Source: an uncultured Oscillospiraceae bacterium (GTDB lineage: Bacteria > Bacillota > Clostridia > Oscillospirales > Acutalibacteraceae). From it: a stretch of DNA of 14,692 bases. A program made the position numbers and the translations under genes. The notes beneath the pieces are model-generated. The model had not been told where the DNA came from and did no database searches. It was given only the letters and a program-made list of their open reading frames with translations. Below, piece by piece: positions 1 to 7,583 of the stretch. Location of the stretch: the NCBI GenBank assembly GCA_900548085.1, contig URJF01000027.1:1-14692 (forward strand), written 5' to 3'. Numbering within the stretch: the first letter of the stretch is position 1; every line of letters starts with the position of its first letter.

Positions 1-2
1 TA

Positions 3-821
3 GGCGGCCTGGGCTTTAATTTCAAATGGAATATGGGCTGGATGAACGATATGCTGAGATACACCTCTCTTGACCCGCTGTTCAGAAAAGGAAATCATAA
101 CTGTATTACTTTCAGCTTTTTCTATGCATTCAGCGAAAACTTTATTTTGCCTATCAGTCACGATGAGGTTGTTCACGGAAAATGCAGCTTAATCAACAAG
201 ATGCCCGGCGACTATGATATGAAGTTTGAGGGTATGAAGCTGTTTCTTGCATATATGTTTGCTCACCCCGGAAAGAAATTGCTGTTTATGGGCAGTGAAT
301 TCGGTCAATTCATCGAGTGGAACTATAAGCAAGGACTGGACTGGCTGCTTTTGGATTACGAAAAGCACAGAAAACTTAAGGAGTTCACTAAGGAACTTAA
401 CAGATTTTACAAAAAACACAGTGAGCTTTGGCAGATTGATTACAGCTGGGAGGGATTTCAGTGGATTTCCAGTGAGGATAACTGCAACAGTGTAATCGCC
501 TTTAGACGAATAAATCGTGACGGCGACGAAATTATCACCGTTTTTAATTGGACGCCTAATTCTTTTGACAGCTACAAAATCGGCGTTCCGGAGGAAGGAA
601 CATACTCGGTTGTATTTGATACTACTTTGGCTAAATACGGCGGTGACAAATCCAAGTTATCCGGAAAATATAAAACGAAAAAACAAGCTATGCACGGTCA
701 GCCTCAATGTATTGACCTAAAGCTCCACGGACTTTCGGCACTCTATATCAAAAAGACTGCCGACAAGGATAAGAAAGACACCACCAAAAAAGATAAAAAA
801 GAAAAACAAAAAGATAAATAA
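3..821 (+). CDS. glgB: 1,4-alpha-glucan branching enzyme, C-terminal part (5' end outside window)
   Basis: Glycogen branching enzyme (GH13) cuts alpha-1,4-glucan and re-attaches the piece through an alpha-1,6 link; it is cytoplasmic. The frame is open to the left edge, so the gene is cut and the first ATG in view (33) is internal. The visible part begins with GGLGFNFKWNMGWMND, the stretch that follows conserved region III. LPISHDEVVHGK follows, containing conserved region IV with the transition-state-stabilising Asp, then FMGSEFGQ and the C-terminal all-beta domain with VFNWTP. Regions I to III, with the nucleophile and acid/base, lie outside the window. The protein ends in an unusual tail of about 23 residues, almost only Lys, Asp and Thr. 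The stop lies 15 bp before glgC, so this belongs to the glgBCDA operon. Identity is secure from motifs and neighbours. Confidence 0.95.
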   Translation, partial: GGLGFNFKWNMGWMNDMLRYTSLDPLFRKGNHNCITFSFFYAFSENFILPISHDEVVHGKCSLINKMPGDYDMKFEGMKLFLAYMFAHPGKKLLFMGSEFGQFIEWNYKQGLDWLLLDYEKHRKLKEFTKELNRFYKKHSELWQIDYSWEGFQWISSEDNCNSVIAFRRINRDGDEIITVFNWTPNSFDSYKIGVPEEGTYSVVFDTTLAKYGGDKSKLSGKYKTKKQAMHGQPQCIDLKLHGLSALYIKKTADKDKKDTTKKDKKEKQKDK

Positions 822-836
822 TAGGAGGAAAACATA

Positions 837-2042
837 ATGTCAAAAACAGAAGTTGTTGCTATGTTGTTGGCAGGAGGACAAGGCAGTCGTTTGGGTGTTC
901 TGACAAAGAATATTGCAAAGCCGGCTGTTCCCTACGGAGGCAATTATCGCATTATCGACTTTCCGTTGTCTAACTGTGTGAATTCGGGTATTTTTACTGT
1001 CGGTGTGCTCACTCAGTATCAGCCGTTGGTGCTGAATGATTATATCGGTAACGGACAGCCTTGGGATTTGGACAGACTTAACGGAGGCGTACATATCCTG
1101 TCGCCTTATGAAGCAATAGGAGGTGCAGAGTGGTACAAGGGTACTGCCAATGCAATATACCAAAATATTAACTTTATCGAAAAATATGATCCAAAATATG
1201 TTGTTGTCCTTTCGGGTGACCATATCTACAAAATGGATTATGCTAAGATGGTTGATTTCCACAAAAAGAACAATGCAGACTGCACTATCGCAGTGCTTGA
1301 GGTTCCGTGGGAGGAGGCTTCCCGTTTCGGAATTTTGGCTACAGACGAAAATAATAAGATTTATGAGTTTGCTGAGAAACCGGCAGAGCCTAAGTCTAAC
1401 AAAGCGTCTATGGGTGTCTATGTTTTCTCTTGGGACAAGATGAAAAAGTATCTTACCGAGGATGAGGCAGACCCTAACAGCTCTAATGACTTTGGCAAAA
1501 ACATTATTCCTAATATGCTCAATGACGGTCAGCGTATGTTTGCATTCCCATTCAAAGGCTATTGGAAGGATGTAGGTACAATCGATTCCTTGTGGGAGGC
1601 TAATTTGGATATAATCAATCCGAATGTAGATTTGGATCTCAGCGATAAGTCGTGGAGAATTTACAGTCGTAATCCGGTTGCTCCTCCGCACTATATCGGC
1701 GAGGATGCAGTGGTTGAAAACAGCTCTATCAGCGAGGGATGCGAGATAGACGGTAGCGTAGACTATTCTGTAGTATCTTCCAATGTTACTGTAGAAAAGG
1801 GCGCAGAGGTTAAGTATTCCGTAATTATGCCCGGTGCAGTAATCAAAGAGGGCGCAAAAGTTTATTATTCAATTATTGCAGAAGATGCGGTTATCGAAAA
1901 AGATGCACAGATAGGCGAAATTCCTGAGAATTTGGACGATCCCGAAACTTGGGGAGTAGCAGTAATCGGTGCTCGCGCAAAAGTAACCGAGGGCAAGAAA
2001 ATTGCACCCAAAGAAATGATAGCATCAGGAGAGGAGGTATAA
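837..2042 (+). CDS. glgC: Glucose-1-phosphate adenylyltransferase, catalytic subunit
   Basis: ADP-glucose pyrophosphorylase makes ADP-glucose and pyrophosphate from ATP and glucose-1-phosphate, the committed step of bacterial glycogen synthesis. The 401-residue protein has the usual family length. Its nucleotidyltransferase signature MLLAGGQGSRL is at residues 9-19, followed by KPAVPYGG and the RIIDFPLSNC stretch. LSGDHIYKMDY carries the metal-binding Asp, EFAEKP the sugar-phosphate site, and KDVGTIDSLWEAN closes the catalytic domain. The last 120 or so residues are hexapeptide repeats of a left-handed beta-helix (VENSSISEGCEIDGSV and so on). AGGAGG at 823-828, 8 bp before the ATG, fixes the start. 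The stop is 4 bp before glgD. All catalytic motifs appear intact, in contrast to GlgD next door. Confidence 0.97.
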   Translation: MSKTEVVAMLLAGGQGSRLGVLTKNIAKPAVPYGGNYRIIDFPLSNCVNSGIFTVGVLTQYQPLVLNDYIGNGQPWDLDRLNGGVHILSPYEAIGGAEWYKGTANAIYQNINFIEKYDPKYVVVLSGDHIYKMDYAKMVDFHKKNNADCTIAVLEVPWEEASRFGILATDENNKIYEFAEKPAEPKSNKASMGVYVFSWDKMKKYLTEDEADPNSSNDFGKNIIPNMLNDGQRMFAFPFKGYWKDVGTIDSLWEANLDIINPNVDLDLSDKSWRIYSRNPVAPPHYIGEDAVVENSSISEGCEIDGSVDYSVVSSNVTVEKGAEVKYSVIMPGAVIKEGAKVYYSIIAEDAVIEKDAQIGEIPENLDDPETWGVAVIGARAKVTEGKKIAPKEMIASGEEV

Positions 2043-2046
2043 GAGT

Positions 2047-3171
2047 ATGAACGGAAAAAATGTTTTAGGTATGATTTTTGCTAACATACACGAGGAGTCT
2101 CTCGGCGGTCTTACCGAATTGAGAACAATGGGCTCGGTACCGTTTTGCTCCAGATACCGACTGATTGACTTTCCGCTCTCTAATATGGTAGAGAGCTCAA
2201 TAACACAGGTTGGTGTGGTTACTAACGCTAACTTCAATTCCCTGATGGACCATGTAGGCACAGGCAAGCCTTGGGATTTGAGTCGTAAGAACGGCGGACT
2301 TCATCTCTTGCCGCCTTATTCCATAAACTCCGTAACTATGTGGGGTAACCGTATTGATGCGATATACGGCAATATGGGATTTTTGGATCACAGCAATCAG
2401 GAATATGTACTTATGTCCGATTGCTACAATGTTTTGTCCATCGATTTTAATGATGTGTTCCGTGCTCACGAGGAGAACGATGCCGATATTACTATCGTGG
2501 CAGTCAAGGGTAAGAAGCCTGAAAACTTCAGCTCCGTTTTGGTATTCAATGATGTTGATGCCGATGGTAGGGTAAAAGAGGCTGCGGTAGATCCGGCTGT
2601 TGACGGTGAAGTGTATTATTCCACTAACATTGTGCTTATGAAAAAGTATTTGCTCCAGACACTCGTGTCTGCCGCTCATTCTAAGAATAAGGTGTCTTTC
2701 CAGCGCAGCGTACTCCTTGAGTGCATTAAGAGCAAAAAGGTATACACTTATGACGCTACCGACGATTTTGCCGGCACTATTGACAGCGTTCAGAGCTATT
2801 ACGATATTTCTATGAGTTTGCTCAATAAAGACAACAGAAAAAAACTCTTTGTAAAAGAAAGACCTATCTATACAAAAGAGCGTGACGATATGCCTACACT
2901 CTATGGTATGGACGCAGATGTGAAAAATTCTTTGGTCGCAGATGGCTGTGAAATCAAAGGCAGTGTCGAAAACTGTATTTTGTTCAAAGGCGTTAAGGTT
3001 GAAAAGGGTGCTGTGGTAAAGAATTCTATTCTTATGCAGGACACAGTAATCGGCGAAGGCTCAAAGATAAACTATATTATCGCAGATAAAAATTGTAACA
3101 TTAAGTCCGGAGTAGAGCTGTCAGGTGCAGCAAACTTCCCTGTAAGTCTCTCTAAGGACACAAGAATATAG
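2047..3171 (+). CDS. glgD: GlgD, non-catalytic partner subunit of ADP-glucose pyrophosphorylase
   Basis: A 374-residue paralogue of GlgC. In Firmicutes GlgD associates with GlgC and raises or tunes its activity while being weak or inactive alone (family knowledge). The fold landmarks remain: RYRLIDFPLSNM, GTGKPWDL, RIDAIYGNM, and a C-terminal beta-helix (VKNSLVADGCEIKGSV onward). The catalytic signatures are degraded. The N-terminal GGxGxRL loop is replaced by FANIHEESLGG, the SGDHIY metal site reads MSDCYNVL, and no EFAEKP-like glucose-1-phosphate motif is visible. The protein is therefore probably regulatory. AGGAGG at 2032-2037 lies inside the end of glgC, 9 bp before the ATG, so translation is likely coupled. 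The stop TAG overlaps the glgA ribosome binding site. Confidence 0.93.
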   Translation: MNGKNVLGMIFANIHEESLGGLTELRTMGSVPFCSRYRLIDFPLSNMVESSITQVGVVTNANFNSLMDHVGTGKPWDLSRKNGGLHLLPPYSINSVTMWGNRIDAIYGNMGFLDHSNQEYVLMSDCYNVLSIDFNDVFRAHEENDADITIVAVKGKKPENFSSVLVFNDVDADGRVKEAAVDPAVDGEVYYSTNIVLMKKYLLQTLVSAAHSKNKVSFQRSVLLECIKSKKVYTYDATDDFAGTIDSVQSYYDISMSLLNKDNRKKLFVKERPIYTKERDDMPTLYGMDADVKNSLVADGCEIKGSVENCILFKGVKVEKGAVVKNSILMQDTVIGEGSKINYIIADKNCNIKSGVELSGAANFPVSLSKDTRI

Positions 3172-3181
3172 GAGGTATTAT

Positions 3182-4609
3182 ATGAAAGTTTTGTATGTAG
3201 CCTCCGAGGCTAATCCTTTTATGGCATCTGGCGGATTGGGTGATGTGGCAGGCTCTCTGCCTATCGCTCTGCGCAAGCGCCTTATTGGCTGTCGTGTGGT
3301 TATGCCGTTGTATGACTCCATCAAGCAGGAGTACAAGGACGAGATGAAGTTCATTACATCCATTTCTGTTCCTGTTTCTTGGCGCAGACAATACTGTGGA
3401 ATTTTTGAGGCTAAGCGTAATGGCGTAATCTTTTACTTCTTGGATAATCAGTATTATTTTAAGCGTGACGGTATCTACGGTCACTATGATGACGCAGAGA
3501 GATTTGCTTTCTTCTCCCGTGCAGTGCTCGAGATTATTCCCCACTTGGATTGGAAACCGGATATAATCCACTGCAACGATTGGCAGAGTGCATTGACACC
3601 GCTTTACTATTCTTGCTATTATGCTAATCAGCCGGGATATGAAAATATTAAAACGGTATTCACTATTCACAATATTCAATATCAGGGAAAGTATGGCGAC
3701 GAGCTGCTCAATGATGTTTTGGGTATCGCTCCCGAATACAATAATCTCATCCTCTATGATGGACTTGTAAACTTTATGAAAGCGGGTATCGAGTGTGCAA
3801 ACAAGGTCACTACGGTATCACCCACCTATGCTAAAGAAATTTTGGACCCGTGGTATTCCTACGGACTTGATCCGATACTCAATCAGCGCAGCTGGAAGTT
3901 GTCCGGTATTCTAAACGGTATTGACACTGACAGCTATAATCCGGCTACGGACCCGAATATCTTTAAGAATTATGACGAATCTAATTTTAGAGAAGGCAAG
4001 GCTGTAAACAAAAAAGAGCTGCAGCAGGCTATGGGTATGGCTGTCCGTGACGATGTGCCGCTGGTAGGTATCGTCAGCAGATTGGCAGGACATAAAGGTT
4101 TTGACCTTATGAAAGCAGTGCTGGAAAAATCTCTTTGGGAGAGAGATATTCAGTATGTGGTTTTAGGTTCGGGCGAATGGCAGTATGAGAGTTTCTTCCG
4201 TGAACTTCACAACAAGTATCCAGACAAGGTAGGCGTGACTATCGGCTTCATTCCGGAGCTTGCACGCAAAATATATGCCGGTGCGGATATGTTCCTTATG
4301 CCGAGCAAGAGTGAGCCCTGCGGTCTTTCGCAGATGGTATCGCTCAGATACGGTACAATTCCTATTGTTCGTGAAACAGGCGGTCTTAAGGATTCTATCA
4401 CCGACAGCGGTGACGGTGATGGTAACGGATTTACCTTCAAAACATATGATGCCTATGATATGCTCGGTGCAATCTATCGTGCTGTGGATGCCTATAGCAA
4501 CAAGGATTATTGGCAGACTCTCGTTAAGCGTGCGTTAGAGTGCGATATGTCCTGGGGAAAGAGTGCTAACGAGTACATTAAGATGTATAAGGCTCTCGTT
4601 AAAGAATAA
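3182..4609 (+). CDS. glgA: Glycogen synthase (ADP-glucose dependent, GT5)
   Basis: Transfers glucose from ADP-glucose to the non-reducing end of alpha-1,4-glucan, using the product of GlgC/GlgD. The 475 residues match the usual length of bacterial GlgA, a GT-B fold enzyme. Landmarks are the N-terminal MKVLYVASEANPF and SGGLGDVAGSLP, DIIHCNDWQ, the TVFTIHNIQYQG segment, TTVSPTYA, the donor-site VSRLAGHKGFDL (Arg and Lys pair) and MPSKSEPCGLSQM with the conserved Glu. The N-terminal KTGGL motif reads ASGGL: Ala15 sits where E. coli GlgA has Lys15, with no gap. AGGAGG at 3170-3175 is 6 bp before the ATG. This is the last gene of the operon, followed by a strong hairpin; no glgP follows. Confidence 0.96.
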   Translation: MKVLYVASEANPFMASGGLGDVAGSLPIALRKRLIGCRVVMPLYDSIKQEYKDEMKFITSISVPVSWRRQYCGIFEAKRNGVIFYFLDNQYYFKRDGIYGHYDDAERFAFFSRAVLEIIPHLDWKPDIIHCNDWQSALTPLYYSCYYANQPGYENIKTVFTIHNIQYQGKYGDELLNDVLGIAPEYNNLILYDGLVNFMKAGIECANKVTTVSPTYAKEILDPWYSYGLDPILNQRSWKLSGILNGIDTDSYNPATDPNIFKNYDESNFREGKAVNKKELQQAMGMAVRDDVPLVGIVSRLAGHKGFDLMKAVLEKSLWERDIQYVVLGSGEWQYESFFRELHNKYPDKVGVTIGFIPELARKIYAGADMFLMPSKSEPCGLSQMVSLRYGTIPIVRETGGLKDSITDSGDGDGNGFTFKTYDAYDMLGAIYRAVDAYSNKDYWQTLVKRALECDMSWGKSANEYIKMYKALVKE

Positions 4610-4626
4610 AAAGTTAATTAACTGAA

Positions 4627-4667
4627 AAAACGGTCTCACGGATTGTCTTAATCTGCGAGACCGTTTT
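4627..4667. terminator. Bidirectional terminator between glgA and the nuclease gene
   Basis: An 11-bp perfect stem, AAAACGGTCTC at 4627-4637 pairing with GAGACCGTTTT at 4657-4667. An inner helix (4639-4644 with 4650-4655, one G-T pair) leaves a 5-base loop. The A run on the left and T run on the right let it serve both glgA and the converging nuclease gene, whose stop codon starts 2 bp beyond it. Confidence 0.9.
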
Positions 4668-4668
4668 G

Positions 4669-5658
4669 TTATGGATTACAGTTTCCACATGGTGAGTAAC
4701 CGTTCTTTATTAGGTTTTCTCGATTGCCCTTGTATGTTTTTTTGTTTTCGGATTTCATTTTCTTTACCGATTGACAGTTGGGTTTGTGGAACGTGTGAGT
4801 GTTTATGTTGACTATATATGTTTGCTTTTTACTTCCGTCATCAAAATTGTCCTTTTTGTTGTCGGCGTGGCTTTCGCCTGTGGCATAGTCGATTGTTATA
4901 CCTGGCTGATTGTTGTAGCAGTACACATTAAAGGATACGCCTTTTCCGTTATCCTCCACGCTCAATGCTTCCATTTGGACGCCTCTCGCCACAAGTTCGT
5001 CTCCCTTGAAGATAGGCGTTACTCTGTACATAACATGGTTGCCTGTGGATTTGATATAATCTGCGGTTTCGTCCTCAAATGGCAACATTCCGTTTATGTT
5101 TAGGTACCGTGTGCCGGTTATCAAATTTCGCTCATTTGCATTTTCGGCTGTGAGTTGATACCCGATTAGGTGGCATCTGTTGTAGAGATATTTGCCGTCT
5201 ATGTTGCTGTACTTTATGGTGTGCCAGCCTGTAGGCCTTACACTGCCTATACTGCCTCTTTCTTTGGTGGGCATCAAGTCTTTGCCAATGCAGGCGGTGG
5301 CTGTGGTACATCTGCCGAGACGGTCAAGTTTGCCATATTTTTCATAGGACTTTTTAGTGATTTCCTTTTTAGAAAATTGTGGCTTGTTACCGTTTATTGC
5401 CACATAGGCGTTGCCGCTGTATTTCGGTATGCTTTTTAGCTCGATTACAGTGGTAGACCGACTTTTTGTCTTTGTAGTTTTTTTCTTTGTTGTCGCAGTC
5501 GATTTTGCGGTGCTTTGGGCAGTATCGGTTGTTACAGCACTTGTGCTTGCGACTGGTTTAGATGCGGTGCTTTCCTGTGTTTGGCTGATTTCTGTACAGG
5601 AAGAAAACAGAATACATATGCCGAGCAGTATCGGCAAAATTCGATGTAATTTTTTCAT
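4669..5658 (-). CDS. Secreted lipoprotein DNA/RNA non-specific endonuclease with C-terminal Cys/His motif
   Basis: A 329-residue predicted surface-anchored nuclease of the EndA/streptodornase-like group. Residues 1-21 form a lipoprotein signal peptide (MKKLHRILPILL... ending LFSSC, lipidated Cys21). Residues 22-75 are a Ser/Thr/Ala/Lys-rich linker. The nuclease domain spans about 80-250, with LDRLGRC, LMPTKERGSIGSV, PTGWH and the active-site stretch YNRCHLIGYQL (His163, general base by family analogy). ENANERNLITGTRYLN then supplies the Asn residues typical of beta-beta-alpha-metal nucleases. A short separate C-terminal module (about 279-329) has the pattern THTFHKPNC...YSPCGNC (His291, Cys295, Cys324, Cys327), like a small metal-binding motif. 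An in-frame TAA stands three codons before the ATG, so the start is firm, yet no Shine-Dalgarno is present. Likely roles are nucleic-acid scavenging or DNA uptake; substrate is inferred. Confidence 0.88.
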   Translation of the reverse strand: MKKLHRILPILLGICILFSSCTEISQTQESTASKPVASTSAVTTDTAQSTAKSTATTKKKTTKTKSRSTTVIELKSIPKYSGNAYVAINGNKPQFSKKEITKKSYEKYGKLDRLGRCTTATACIGKDLMPTKERGSIGSVRPTGWHTIKYSNIDGKYLYNRCHLIGYQLTAENANERNLITGTRYLNINGMLPFEDETADYIKSTGNHVMYRVTPIFKGDELVARGVQMEALSVEDNGKGVSFNVYCYNNQPGITIDYATGESHADNKKDNFDDGSKKQTYIVNINTHTFHKPNCQSVKKMKSENKKTYKGNRENLIKNGYSPCGNCNP

Positions 5659-5664
5659 AATGGT

Positions 5665-5693
5665 ATTTTAGCACATTGATATTGCTAAATCAA
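5665..5693 (-). promoter_or_regulatory. Putative sigma-A promoter for the nuclease gene, positioned for a leaderless mRNA
   Basis: On the minus strand TTGATT (5693-5688) and TAAAAT (5670-5665) are separated by 17 bp. Only 6 bp lie between the -10 box and the ATG (5658-5656), so the expected first transcribed base is about the A of the start codon. The element overlaps the stop codon of the upstream ylbJ-like gene. Confidence 0.5.
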
Positions 5694-6707
5694 TTTTGAT
5701 TTTTTATTTTGTATATCCAATATCAATACTGCGCAGCCGAGTATCAGCACTACACTCATTCCGGAGTTTACCATACTCATTTTTGATGTGACTTCCGACG
5801 ATGTGCTGAACACATTTTGTATATCGGGAAAAATGAGCAAAAACAGTTTTGTGATGCAAAAAGAGAGAACACCGCTCGCTACTCTGTGAATAAAAAAAGA
5901 TATATAGCTGATTTTAGCTTCGCTCATAATCCCCATAATTTGAAAGTGGATACACAAACCACCGAAAGATAAGAAAAATGAGCAGTATTCGGCAGGTATA
6001 ATTTGACGACCGCACACCCCGTTGGTTATTTCGACAAAAGGCGCAGCCCAGCCGGGAATGTCAAAGATTTTTGTCACAGCAGAAAACAGTACAATATACA
6101 CACCCATAGTCAGTATTGCTTTTATTGATTTTTCCACAGATGAGGGTAGTGCTTCTTCGAGTGGTAATCGCTGTTGTTCGTCTGCTTTTTGCGAAACAGG
6201 CATTTCTGCAAAAAGTCCTTCGACTGTTCCTATTATAATTGAGGACAGCACGCATGACAGATACAGTATTACACCCAGCTTTTGACTGCCTCGACAAATT
6301 GTGCCTACAGCTGTGATAATGAAGGCACAGCCGCCGCATATGTTGAAACTCATCAGCCGTTTTGCATCGCTTTTACTTATTCTGTTTTCTTCTAACAGAC
6401 TTTTTGTCATTATGGCACCGGCAGGATAACCGCCTACCATACCGAACAGTATGGCTGTCGAACAGCATTTCGGAAGTCTGAATGTTTTTTCGACCGCTTT
6501 GCCTAAAAAATTTTCAAAAAGCTCTGCTCCTTTTGATGAGGCTATTGTATTAGTGAGAACTAATATCGGCAGCAGAGACGGTACTATGACATTTTCGCAC
6601 AGCTTATATCCGTCAAGTGCTCCCGCCTTTGCATCTTTAGAAAAAACTATCAGTACCGCCGTTGTTGTCGCCAATATAAAGGCTCCGATATATCCCTTTT
6701 TCATCAT
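5685..6707 (-). CDS. YlbJ/SpoVV-like nucleoside-recognition-domain membrane protein
   Basis: A 340-residue polytopic membrane protein resembling the YlbJ family. In B. subtilis that member (SpoVV) is needed to move dipicolinic acid into the forespore; whether this copy does the same is not shown by the sequence. Features seen are an N-terminal membrane segment (YIGAFILATTTAVLIVF), VIVPSLLPILVLTNTIA, the family-typical GMVGGYPAGAIMTKSLLEE, then SFNICGGCAFIITAVGT. Several further hydrophobic helices follow in the C-terminal half, separated by a charged loop near residues 170-190. It is somewhat shorter than YlbJ of Bacillus (about 400 residues). Two tandem ATGs open the frame; GGTG 5 bp before the second one makes that a possible true start. 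It lies 26 bp upstream of the nuclease gene, and the upstream phosphatase gene is cut off by a terminator. Subfamily is uncertain. Confidence 0.72.
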   Translation of the reverse strand: MMKKGYIGAFILATTTAVLIVFSKDAKAGALDGYKLCENVIVPSLLPILVLTNTIASSKGAELFENFLGKAVEKTFRLPKCCSTAILFGMVGGYPAGAIMTKSLLEENRISKSDAKRLMSFNICGGCAFIITAVGTICRGSQKLGVILYLSCVLSSIIIGTVEGLFAEMPVSQKADEQQRLPLEEALPSSVEKSIKAILTMGVYIVLFSAVTKIFDIPGWAAPFVEITNGVCGRQIIPAEYCSFFLSFGGLCIHFQIMGIMSEAKISYISFFIHRVASGVLSFCITKLFLLIFPDIQNVFSTSSEVTSKMSMVNSGMSVVLILGCAVLILDIQNKKSKLI

Positions 6708-6732
6708 ATCACCGATATATACTTATGCAGGA

Positions 6733-6769
6733 AAAACAAAAAATACGGTAACTGTGTACCGTATTTTTT
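6733..6769 (-). terminator. Rho-independent terminator of the PHP phosphatase gene
   Basis: A perfect 13-bp stem with a 6-base loop (6738-6750 pairs with 6757-6769) starts 3 bp beyond the stop codon on the minus strand. The 3' arm ends in a T run that continues, after one G, into TTTTT. It separates the phosphatase transcript from the ylbJ-like gene. Confidence 0.88.
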
Positions 6770-6771
6770 AG

Positions 6772-7488
6772 TTAATCGGTTATTCTCTTTGCTCTATTCA
6801 TAAGCTCGGTTATGATTTCATCTCCGCATTTTTTTGTTATTGCTGAAATGCCGTCGGCATATTCGGGCGGACGAGAGGTCATATTATGACAGTCGGAGCC
6901 TATCAGGCTTATTCTGCCGGCTTTAAGCAGCTTGAACAATTTTTTCTTGGTGCTGTGGTGCTCGTCAAAGAATGAACTTATGTTCACTTGGGTAAGACAG
7001 CCTAAATCTAGCAGACCGTCAATTTTTTTAGGATTATCCATAAGCGCCTTGTATCTCTCGATATGTGCCAAAATAGGCTTAACTCCGTAGTCACAGTATA
7101 GATTGGACAGTCTGTTGTAATCTTTTTGAGAAAATTCGCTGCTGAAAGGGTGCTCTATCAGCACATAGTCGGAGTTTCCGATTTTTAGTTTGTCTAATGA
7201 ATCGTAGTTGAACAGATAGTCGCTGATATATACCTCTGCAGCCGGAATGAGCCTTGGAATGCCGTCGGGCAGCGCTGCTGTCAGCTCAGCCATAGCGTTG
7301 TCACGCTTTGCTAAAAAATCCTCGAGGGACATTGTGTCCGAGTAGAAGTGAGAGGTAAGGACGATTGTTTCGGCACCTTGTTCCTTTAGCCTTTCAATCA
7401 TTTTTAGCGAGGTCTGCACATCCTTTGCTCCGTCATCTATTCCGGGCAGTATGTGGCTGTGCATTTCGATTAGGTTGTTTATTTTCAT
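6772..7488 (-). CDS. PHP-domain protein, CpsB/CapC/YwqE-like tyrosine-protein phosphatase
   Basis: A 238-residue protein of the PHP family. Characterised relatives (CpsB, YwqE) are Mn-dependent phosphatases that reverse tyrosine phosphorylation of capsule or exopolysaccharide kinases. All expected metal ligands are visible: HSHILPGIDDGA (His10, His12, Asp18/19), TSHF (His47, usually TPH), AAEVYI (Glu85), IEHPF (Glu112), AHIERY (His142, usually HPERY) and GSDCHN (Asp199, His201). An in-frame GTG at 7497 would lengthen it by three residues. The ATG at 7488 is preferred because GAGGG sits about 8 bp upstream of it and too close to the GTG. It has its own promoter and terminator and is monocistronic. 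No capsule gene or tyrosine kinase is nearby, so the target protein is unknown and a different PHP phosphoesterase role is possible. Confidence 0.85.
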   Translation of the reverse strand: MKINNLIEMHSHILPGIDDGAKDVQTSLKMIERLKEQGAETIVLTSHFYSDTMSLEDFLAKRDNAMAELTAALPDGIPRLIPAAEVYISDYLFNYDSLDKLKIGNSDYVLIEHPFSSEFSQKDYNRLSNLYCDYGVKPILAHIERYKALMDNPKKIDGLLDLGCLTQVNISSFFDEHHSTKKKLFKLLKAGRISLIGSDCHNMTSRPPEYADGISAITKKCGDEIITELMNRAKRITD

Positions 7489-7521
7489 TGCGTTCACCCT
7501 CGTGAAATCATGTATATTTTT

Positions 7522-7550
7522 ATCATACTTTATGAAGGTGGTTTTGTCAA
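7522..7550 (-). promoter_or_regulatory. Sigma-A promoter of the PHP phosphatase gene
   Basis: On the minus strand a consensus -35 TTGACA (7550-7545), a 17-bp spacer and a -10 TATGAT (7527-7522) point towards the gene starting at 7488. The expected transcript start is near 7515, giving a leader of roughly 27 bases with GAGGG. Confidence 0.8.
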
Positions 7551-7583
7551 TGAATTACTATAATATATAAATTAAAAAAGTAG

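Noticed and set aside
840..1691. A 283-codon open frame on the minus strand opposite glgC
   Set aside because: It lies wholly antisense to a well-supported glgC, has no ribosome binding site and matches no recognisable family; the codon pattern of glgC explains it. The same holds for the 175-codon frame at 3152-3679 opposite glgA and the 160-codon frame at 2197-2679 opposite glgD.
4769..5671. Several plus-strand open frames opposite the nuclease gene
   Set aside because: Hydrophobic, Val/Phe-rich frames typical of the complement of a Lys/Thr/Asn-rich gene; no ribosome binding sites, and the minus-strand gene has clear nuclease motifs.
6708..6737. Possible sporulation-sigma -10 box (CATAAGTAT) ahead of the ylbJ-like gene
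   Set aside because: It departs from the sigma-E/G/K consensus, no matching -35 was found outside the terminator, and it would leave almost no leader for the weak GGTG site.
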